A stretch of DNA of 64,000 nucleotides, taken from the NCBI GenBank assembly GCA_012719395.1, contig JAAYAL010000077.1, positions 1-64,000 of the forward strand. Reading direction: 5' to 3'. Of the stretch, positions 57,461 to 64,000 are shown in pieces (within the stretch, counting starts at the first letter, position 1; each line of letters opens with the position of its first letter). Source of the DNA: Gaiellales bacterium. GTDB taxonomy: Bacteria; Actinomycetota; Thermoleophilia; RBG-16-64-13. Both the position numbers and the translations under genes were made by a program. The notes under the pieces were generated by a model. The model searched no databases and was not told the origin of the DNA. It saw only the letters and a list, made by a program, of their open reading frames with translations.

Positions 57461-58346
57461 GGGCATGCTCCTCTGTCGACAGATACGCATCCACCAGGCG
57501 ACGCACCGCCTTCAGCGCCGGGCTATCGCCCGCCAGGGCAAACACGGTCTGTCCCTCCGCGTCTCCCACCACCAGCGTCTCATCATAGGGTATGGAGGCC
57601 AAGACCACCGGGGACAAAGCTGCCGACGCACCCCCAACCACATCGCCGACGGCCTCTTCCCCGCTGCCCGCGGCCGCGGGCAGCGGGCGCGCTCCGTTGG
57701 TGACACAAATGGCCCGCCGGGGAAGCACGTCCACCTCTCGCGCCAGTTCCAGGATCCTGCCCGCCGCCTGGCGGGCCCGCCGAGAGCCGTCGTCCAGCAC
57801 GAAAAGCACATCCACGGTGCGGCACAGACGGCGGCTGAGGTGCTCCAAACCCGCCTCGTTGTCCACCACGACGCATTGGTACCCCGCCGCCACGGACTGC
57901 AGGTACTCGCGCAGGAGACTGTTGGCGTAACAGTAGCAGCCTGGTCCCTCCGGCCGCCCCATGACCAGCAGGTCCATGCCCTGCCCCTCAGCCACCGCCT
58001 CCTGCATGCGGTACTCCACCCAGCTCCGAGCATCCCACCCCGCCGGACGCTCCCTTTCCGCTTGGGGCCCGCTGAAGGTCCGCTCGCGCAGAGCCCCCAC
58101 CGTCAACTGCGCCTCCAACCCCAAGAGTTGGCCCAGGTTGCTGTTGGGATCGGCGTCGACGGCAAGGACGGGAGCCACACCACATTCGAGCAGCGCCCGC
58201 ACCAAGAGAGCCGCAAATGTGGTCTTCCCCACGCCGCCCTTGCCGGCCACCGCCAGCGTCATCCCCGCATGCAGGCCGTCGTGAGCCTTGGGTGGAAGGG
58301 CAGGATGCGCCCCGGTCTCCCTTTCGCCCGTGCGGGATGGGTTCAT
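57426..58346 (-). CDS. cooC: CooC-type nickel/CODH maturation ATPase
   Basis: AVAGKGGVGKTTFAALLVRAL P-loop, PGCYCYANSLLR; ATGA overlap with acsV. Confidence 0.92.
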   Translation of the reverse strand: MNPSRTGERETGAHPALPPKAHDGLHAGMTLAVAGKGGVGKTTFAALLVRALLECGVAPVLAVDADPNSNLGQLLGLEAQLTVGALRERTFSGPQAERERPAGWDARSWVEYRMQEAVAEGQGMDLLVMGRPEGPGCYCYANSLLREYLQSVAAGYQCVVVDNEAGLEHLSRRLCRTVDVLFVLDDGSRRARQAAGRILELAREVDVLPRRAICVTNGARPLPAAAGSGEEAVGDVVGGASAALSPVVLASIPYDETLVVGDAEGQTVFALAGDSPALKAVRRLVDAYLSTEEHAHGGISSVEPVS

Positions 58347-60310
58347 CGACCACCTCTCGCCTGGGAAAGCCGGGCGAGAGTGCGCTCCATCTCCGGGAAG
58401 AGCGTCATATCGGTGTGCGGCAGGAAGTTGGCCGCCATGTAGTGGTCCACGAAACGAGAGTTGTCGCTCAGTTCCACGTTGGTCATCATGAGCGCCACCT
58501 GGTGGGCGGCCTTCAGCATGTCGATGGAGAAGGAGCCCAGCGCGGCCCCCAGCAGCGACCCATTGCCCACAAAGAAGAAGCGCTCCCGAGGCAACTCGGG
58601 GAACAGGCCCAGCGCGATAGCCTGCTCCAAGCGCAGATAACGACCGAAGCCACCGGCGATGTAGATCTGTTCCAGATCGTTCCACGACAGCGCCACGCTA
58701 TCCAGCAGGGTCTGCACTCCGGCAAAGATGGCCGCCTTGGCCCGCACCACGTTGTCAACGTCTGTTTCGTTGATCACGATGTCCTGGCCGGTGCCGGAAA
58801 GCGCCGCTTCCACCAGCACGAACTCAGCCGCACCGCCTTCCCGGCGCAGCCGGGGTGTGCTCACATCAGGGTTGAGGCGGCCGTTCTGCAAGAGCAACCC
58901 CGTGCGCAGCATCTCCGCCACGCAATCTATAATGCCTGAGCCACAGATGCCCACCGGCGGCCGATCCTGCACCGTCATGAGAGAAGGCTCGAAGGTCAGA
59001 GGGTCGATACGCACGGTCTCGATGGCCCCCGCCGTGGCCCGCATGCCGTGACGCAGGCCTCCGCCCTCAAACGCCGGCCCGGCTGAACACGAGGCCGCCA
59101 ACAGCCACTCGCGGTTGCCAACCACGGCCTCGCCGTTAGTGCCTATGTCCAGATACAGGGTGATCTTCTCCGTCTCCGACATCCCTGAGCCTACGATTCC
59201 CGAGACGATGTCCCCTCCCACGTAGCTGGCCACGGTGGGAAAGGTGTAGACATGCACGTGACGCCCCACCTGGATGCCGTCACCCAGGTTCACAGCCCGC
59301 ACCGGGGGGATGAAGTCGGCGGGAGGCACGTAGGGCTGCAGGCGCAGGTACTTGGGATCGATGCCCACCAGCAGGCACGTCATGGTGGTGTTCCCGGCGG
59401 CCATGATATGGCTGATCCTGGTCCGGTCGATGCCCGCCTGCTCCACCAGTTCCCCCAAGACGCCGTTGATGGTGTCCACCACCGCCTGCTGCAACTGCTC
59501 GCGCCGTTGGACGCCCTGGGAAAAGACGATGCGACTGATGACATCCTCGCCGTATTTGATCTGCTGGTTGTAGGCGGAGACCTCGGCAATGACCTGGTGT
59601 GCGTTGAGATCCAGCAACTGTCCCCACACGGTGGTGGTGCCGATATCCAGGGCCAAGGCATACGCCTTGTCCGTGTGCCTGCCCGACTCCACGTTGATCA
59701 CCTTGTAGCCATAGGGAGTGTTGACCACGGTGGCCGTGACCACCCAGTCCTCGTGGCGCAGCACGGCAGGCATGTTGCGGATCCAGATGGAATCGACCGA
59801 GACCCCGGTGAGGCCGTACTGGCTTTCCAAGCCTTTCTTGAAGCGCGCCAAATCGTTGAGGTTGTCCCCGGCGCACGGCGGGCAGAGCTCCATGCAGAAC
59901 AGCTTGACAACCGCGACCCGCCCTCCCCCGAAGGAGAGGTCCTCCAAACGGCGACTGGCCATGAGCGCCTCGCCCGTGACGGCTACGGTATCGCTGAGCC
60001 GGCATTCACCCAAGCGCGACGCCTCAGGGATCTCCACCTCCACATCGGACAGCACGCGCGTGCGGCAAGCCAGGCGCCACCCCTGGGCCCATTCCTCCCG
60101 GGTGAGGGCGGCGGTGGGCTCGGAATCCACCTCCCCCGCCAGAACCTTGATACGGCAGCGGCCGCAGACGGCGGATCCTCCGCACGGCGCCACAATGTCC
60201 ACCCCGGCCTCCAAGGCCGCCCGCAGCACAGTCTCTCCGTGGGCCACCGGGCCCACCTCCCTGGAGCCCGGCTGAATGACGATGGTATGCACTGCCTTCT
60301 CCGCCGCCAT
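58343..60310 (-). CDS. acsV: AcsV/RACo-type corrinoid activation ferredoxin (2Fe-2S + ASKHA)
   Basis: CGGSAVCGRCRIKV, ALDIGTTTVWGQLLDL, CSAGPAFEGGG, YIAGGFGRYL. Confidence 0.93.
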   Translation of the reverse strand: MAAEKAVHTIVIQPGSREVGPVAHGETVLRAALEAGVDIVAPCGGSAVCGRCRIKVLAGEVDSEPTAALTREEWAQGWRLACRTRVLSDVEVEIPEASRLGECRLSDTVAVTGEALMASRRLEDLSFGGGRVAVVKLFCMELCPPCAGDNLNDLARFKKGLESQYGLTGVSVDSIWIRNMPAVLRHEDWVVTATVVNTPYGYKVINVESGRHTDKAYALALDIGTTTVWGQLLDLNAHQVIAEVSAYNQQIKYGEDVISRIVFSQGVQRREQLQQAVVDTINGVLGELVEQAGIDRTRISHIMAAGNTTMTCLLVGIDPKYLRLQPYVPPADFIPPVRAVNLGDGIQVGRHVHVYTFPTVASYVGGDIVSGIVGSGMSETEKITLYLDIGTNGEAVVGNREWLLAASCSAGPAFEGGGLRHGMRATAGAIETVRIDPLTFEPSLMTVQDRPPVGICGSGIIDCVAEMLRTGLLLQNGRLNPDVSTPRLRREGGAAEFVLVEAALSGTGQDIVINETDVDNVVRAKAAIFAGVQTLLDSVALSWNDLEQIYIAGGFGRYLRLEQAIALGLFPELPRERFFFVGNGSLLGAALGSFSIDMLKAAHQVALMMTNVELSDNSRFVDHYMAANFLPHTDMTLFPEMERTLARLSQARGGR

Positions 60311-61974
60311 CAGAACAGACCCACTATCTCTCCGTTCACCAGATCTATGCGCGCGGCACCCGGCCGCTTGGGCAGGCCGGGCATGGTCGTCATCTTCCCA
60401 CAGACCGGAACCACCATGCCTGCTCCCGCCGAGAGCCGTGCCTCCCTCACCACCAGGCGCCAGCCCTTGGGTCGGCCACGCAGCATGGCGTCATCTGAGA
60501 GAGAGGCCTGCGTCTTCGCCATGCAGACGGGCAGGCCACCGTAGCCGTGCGCGCTGAATCGATCCAGCGCCCGCTCCGCCCGAGAGTAGAAATCCACGCC
60601 GTCGGCCCCGTATATCTTGGTGGATATCAGCTCTATCTTCTCTTTCAGCCCCAGGTCCAGTTCGTAGAGGGGGCTGAGACGGGAGGGGCCCGCCTCGGCA
60701 CAGCAGCGCACCACCTCCGATGCCAGGTCTACGGCGCCTTCCCCCCCCCGCGACCACACGTGACACCGCACTACCGGCAGCCGCCACGCGGCCACCTCCC
60801 GCTCCACCAGCTGCAGCTCCTCCTCCGTATCGCCGGAAAAGACGTTCAGAGCCACCACAACCGGCATACCGAAAAGGGCCATGTTCTCGCAGTGCTTCTG
60901 CAGGTTGGCCATCCCGCGGCCCACCGCCGCCGCATCCGGCTCACCCAGTTCGGGCAGCGGCACGCCTCCGTGCATCTTCAGCGCCCGCACCGTGGCCACC
61001 ATCACCACGCACGCGGGGACCAGGTCGGCGTAGCGGCATTTGATGTCGAAGAACTTCTCCGCTCCCAGATCCGCCCCGAAGCCGGCCTCGGTCACACAGT
61101 AGTCCGCAAGCTTCAGCCCCATCTTGGTGGCCTGTATCGAGTTGCAGCCGTGGGCGATGTTGGCAAACGGCCCGCCGTGGATGATGGCCGGCGTGTTCTC
61201 CACCGTCTGCACCAGATTGGGCATGATGGCGTGCTTCAGCAGCGCCGCCATGGCGCCGGACGCCCGGATGTCCTTGGCCGTCACCGGCTTCCCAAAACGG
61301 CTCCAGCCCAGGAAGACGCGGTCCAGCCGGGCTTTGAGGTCCGACAGGTTGGTGGCCAAACACAGGATGGCCATGACCTCGGAGGCGGCGGTTATGTCGA
61401 AACGGGTCACACGCTCGACGCCCTCCCCCTTCTGGCCGATGGTCACAACGCGCAGCGAACGGTCATTCATGTCCATAACACGCGGCCAGGCGATGAGGTC
61501 CGGCTCCACCTCCAGCTCGTTACCCTGAAAGAGATGGTTGTCCAGCATGGCGGAGCACAGGTTGTGGGCCGCCGTGACAGCGTGGAGGTCTCCAGTGAAG
61601 TGAAGGTTGATGTCCTCCATGGGCACCACCTGTGAGTAGCCGCCGCCGGCTGCTCCGCCCTTAATGCCGAAGGCCGGGCCCAGCGACGGTTCGCGCAGCG
61701 TGGTCACCACCCGCTTCCCCAAGCGGGCCAGCCCCATGGACAAGCCAATGTTGATGGTGGTCTTTCCCTCGCCGGCCGGAGTAGGGGTGATCGCGGTGCA
61801 CAGGATGAGCTTGCCGCAGGGTTGGCCGCGCCGCGACTCCAACACCTCGAGGTGCACCTTGGCCTTGTCGTGGCCATAGAGATCGATCTCCCCCTCAGCC
61901 AAGCCCAGCTGCGCCGCTATCTCCGTGACCGGCAGGAGCGATGCCGCCTGTGCGATCTCCAGATCAGTCTTCAC
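60310..61974 (-). CDS. fhs: Formate-tetrahydrofolate ligase
   Basis: TPAGEGKTTINIGLSMGL, REPSLGPAFGIKGGAAGGGYSQV. Confidence 0.97.
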   Translation of the reverse strand: MKTDLEIAQAASLLPVTEIAAQLGLAEGEIDLYGHDKAKVHLEVLESRRGQPCGKLILCTAITPTPAGEGKTTINIGLSMGLARLGKRVVTTLREPSLGPAFGIKGGAAGGGYSQVVPMEDINLHFTGDLHAVTAAHNLCSAMLDNHLFQGNELEVEPDLIAWPRVMDMNDRSLRVVTIGQKGEGVERVTRFDITAASEVMAILCLATNLSDLKARLDRVFLGWSRFGKPVTAKDIRASGAMAALLKHAIMPNLVQTVENTPAIIHGGPFANIAHGCNSIQATKMGLKLADYCVTEAGFGADLGAEKFFDIKCRYADLVPACVVMVATVRALKMHGGVPLPELGEPDAAAVGRGMANLQKHCENMALFGMPVVVALNVFSGDTEEELQLVEREVAAWRLPVVRCHVWSRGGEGAVDLASEVVRCCAEAGPSRLSPLYELDLGLKEKIELISTKIYGADGVDFYSRAERALDRFSAHGYGGLPVCMAKTQASLSDDAMLRGRPKGWRLVVREARLSAGAGMVVPVCGKMTTMPGLPKRPGAARIDLVNGEIVGLF

Positions 61975-61979
61975 GCGCG

Positions 61980-63206
61980 CTACTCCCCTTCACCCAATTC
62001 CGCCGCGGCGCGGGCTCCGGCACGCGCCGCGGCCATAACCATCCCCAGGGGCCGTCGCAGAGCGCGAGCCGCCGCCGCGGCTGATTCGTATTCGGGCGAC
62101 ACGGTGGTGACCTCTCCCTTCCAGCGGCCCACCTTGACCTTCACGGCGACCCCTTCCACCTCCACCTCCACCCACGACCGCTCCAAGCAGTGGCGTTCCA
62201 CCCGCCGCCGCCTCACGCCGAAGGTGCTCGACCCCCGGAACAACACCTCCACCAGCCGTGCCTCCAGCTCTTCCGGCACCAGAGCCGCCACTTCCACACC
62301 GGGCCGGTTCTTCTTCATCTGCACCGGCCGCAGCCACACATCAGTGGCTCCACTTGTCAACAACTCCTCCTGCAGGTGGCCGAGCTCCTCGCCGGTCATG
62401 TCGTCCACGGCCGCCTCCAGCAACAGCACGCCCTCCGCCCCGAGGCCCCACCACGGTGGGAAGGAGACGGACGGCACGCCTTTGCCCAGGATCACCCTCA
62501 CCAGATTCGGCCGCCCGGAGCCCAGCTTGCGGTGCCCGGCACCGTAACCCACATGTCGCGGTTGCATGGGCGGCAGTTCTCCCCAGCCCGTCGCCAGCTC
62601 GGAGGCCAGCAGGGCTCCGGTGGGAGTGGTGAGCTCCGACGCCTCCGGCCCACCGCTCACGGGCAGGTGGCGACACAACGCCAGCGTGGCGGGAGCCGGC
62701 ACTGCCAGGCGCCCGTGCGCCGTCTCTACAAAACCACTTCCCAAAGGCAGCGGGGCACTGACCACACTGGGCCCGCCGAGCGCCTCCCACAGCACGAACA
62801 CCCCCACCACGTCCACCAGAGTGTCCACGGCCCCCAGTTCGTGGAAGTGCACCTCCTCCACCGGAATGCCGTGCACTTCCGCTTCCACCTTCGCCAGTCG
62901 CTCCACCGCCGCGACCGCCCTCCGCCGCACCATTTCCGACAGCGGCGCCGCCGAGACCAAGCGGGCCAGCTCCGCCGGCCCCCTGAAGGGCTGCCCCGCG
63001 GCAGGGTGCACCTCCACCCGAGTAGCCCGGATGCCCTGTTCCACCACCGTCTGCGCCTCGAGCGTGTGCGCCGGCAGGCCCAGGCCCACCAGCGCCGCCC
63101 GCACCACCTCTTCGCCGGCACCCAAGACGCCCAGGTCCAACATGGCGGCCAGCAGCATGTCCCCGGCCACACCGGACCAGGGGTCAAGATAGAGAATATC
63201 GCTCAT
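61980..63206 (-). CDS. larC: LarC-family nickel pincer cofactor biosynthesis / nickel insertion protein
   Basis: LDPWSGVAGDMLLAAMLDLG, EEVHFHELGAVDTLVDVVG, AAVDDMTGEELGHL, RPVQMKKNRPGVEV. Confidence 0.9.
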   Translation of the reverse strand: MSDILYLDPWSGVAGDMLLAAMLDLGVLGAGEEVVRAALVGLGLPAHTLEAQTVVEQGIRATRVEVHPAAGQPFRGPAELARLVSAAPLSEMVRRRAVAAVERLAKVEAEVHGIPVEEVHFHELGAVDTLVDVVGVFVLWEALGGPSVVSAPLPLGSGFVETAHGRLAVPAPATLALCRHLPVSGGPEASELTTPTGALLASELATGWGELPPMQPRHVGYGAGHRKLGSGRPNLVRVILGKGVPSVSFPPWWGLGAEGVLLLEAAVDDMTGEELGHLQEELLTSGATDVWLRPVQMKKNRPGVEVAALVPEELEARLVEVLFRGSSTFGVRRRRVERHCLERSWVEVEVEGVAVKVKVGRWKGEVTTVSPEYESAAAAARALRRPLGMVMAAARAGARAAAELGEGE

Positions 63207-63212
63207 GCGTGG

Positions 63213-63218
63213 AGTTTA
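63213..63218 (-). promoter_or_regulatory. Candidate -10 box of a leaderless larC-acs operon transcript
   Basis: TAAACT ending 6 nt before larC ATG, same arrangement as metX. Confidence 0.45.
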
Positions 63219-63269
63219 GCCCACCTCCCCCGCGAAGAAGCGCTCCTGCCGCAGCGTCACCGCCCTCCG

Positions 63270-63298
63270 TTGCGCCCGCGCGCCCCAACCCGTACACT
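63270..63298 (+). promoter_or_regulatory. Candidate promoter of divergent XRE regulator
   Basis: TTGCGC-17-TACACT. Confidence 0.4.
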
Positions 63299-63351
63299 GC
63301 GAGAAGACGCCACAGGGGGACGGGGTGGGCCAGGAGCGAACGGCAAAGGTC

Positions 63352-63729
63352 ATGGACGACAAACGGCTGGCCAACTACATCGGGCAGACAGTCCGCCGCC
63401 TTCGCCTGGATCACGAGTTCACCCTCCAGGCCTTGGCAGACGAGTCGGGCGTCTCCAAGAGCTACCTGGGCGACATCGAGAAGGGGCGCAAGAACCCCAC
63501 CACCGACGTGCTGGAGGCGATCGCGCAGGCGCTCGACGTGCCGCCCCGGCGCCTCCTCTATCACGCTGCGCTGGATCAGGATGATCCCTTTCTGGTACCG
63601 GAGCAACTCACGCTGGAAGCAGACGCAGAGAGCAATGTGGAAATGCAGGAACTGGCACAGCTCGCCCGACACATGAGGCCGGCGGACAGGCGCCTGCTCC
63701 TGGACCTAGCCAGGCGTTTCTCCCGGTGA
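63352..63729 (+). CDS. XRE-family HTH transcriptional regulator
   Basis: IGQTVRRLRLDHEFTLQALADESGVSKSYLGDIEKGRKNPTTDVLEAIAQAL. Confidence 0.9.
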   Translation: MDDKRLANYIGQTVRRLRLDHEFTLQALADESGVSKSYLGDIEKGRKNPTTDVLEAIAQALDVPPRRLLYHAALDQDDPFLVPEQLTLEADAESNVEMQELAQLARHMRPADRRLLLDLARRFSR

Positions 63730-64000
63730 CCGCGCACGAAGACGGCACGCCGCGCCTCCCGCGAGAGCCGGCTCTCGCCCGCTACGGCAGGTGGCCGGTG
63801 ATCTTGGGGCTGCTGGTGGGCGTGGTGATCCTCTCCTCGCTCCTGGCGTTGCCCGTACTCCTGATCTTCGCCCTCGGCTCGGAAGCAGCGGTCCTGGAGA
63901 ACCCCTTCACCCTTTTCATGGTCATCCTGCTGGAGGACGCGGTATTCCTGGGCGTCATCTACTTCGTGCTCATCTACCGCGGTGTCACCAGCTGGAAAGA
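63726..64000 (+). CDS. N-terminus of multi-pass membrane protein (possibly CPBP family), truncated by window end
   Basis: GTGA overlap with XRE stop; RYGRWPVILGLLVGVVILSSLLALPVLLIF...VILLEDAVFLGVIYFVLIYRG hydrophobic segments. Confidence 0.55.
   Translation, partial: MTAHEDGTPRLPREPALARYGRWPVILGLLVGVVILSSLLALPVLLIFALGSEAAVLENPFTLFMVILLEDAVFLGVIYFVLIYRGVTSWK

Overview
High-GC bacterial chromosome segment, probably actinobacterial (inferred from the partial 16S and gene repertoire; not verified). Most genes are on the minus strand. Left to right: 5' part of a 16S rRNA gene with a clear sigma70-type promoter; tyrS; a Nif3-family protein; the arginine operon argC-J-B-D-R-G-H with a candidate ARG box; pheS-pheT; an rRNA methyltransferase; infC-rpmI-rplT with a leader attenuator and a probable AUA start for infC; thrS. 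An accessory island follows (about 20.1-24.48 kb) abutting tRNA-Val(GAC). It holds a TerB-like ORF, a decayed Mrr_N remnant, a four-copy CCTGAAC repeat cluster, a HUH rolling-circle Rep-like protein and a large serine recombinase whose stop codon lies inside the tRNA 3' end. Next come an SLH/peptidoglycan-binding/L,D-transpeptidase protein, several tRNAs, a Nif3-RNase H fusion, metW-metX, nadE, manB-manC, lexA with two SOS boxes, and a Lon-like protease. From 63.2 down to 38.9 kb lies an apparently single 18-gene Wood-Ljungdahl operon: larC-fhs-acsV-cooC-fchA-folD-acsD-cooS-acsB-acsC-metV-metF-lpdA-lipA-acsE-hydC/nuoE-hydB/nuoF-fdhA-like. Its most unusual points are an FdhA-like subunit with Asn at the catalytic Cys/Sec position, a FolD that has lost cyclohydrolase residues and carries a CxxC...CxxC insertion next to fchA, and a nickel-cofactor larC as the apparently leaderless first gene, divergent from an XRE regulator.
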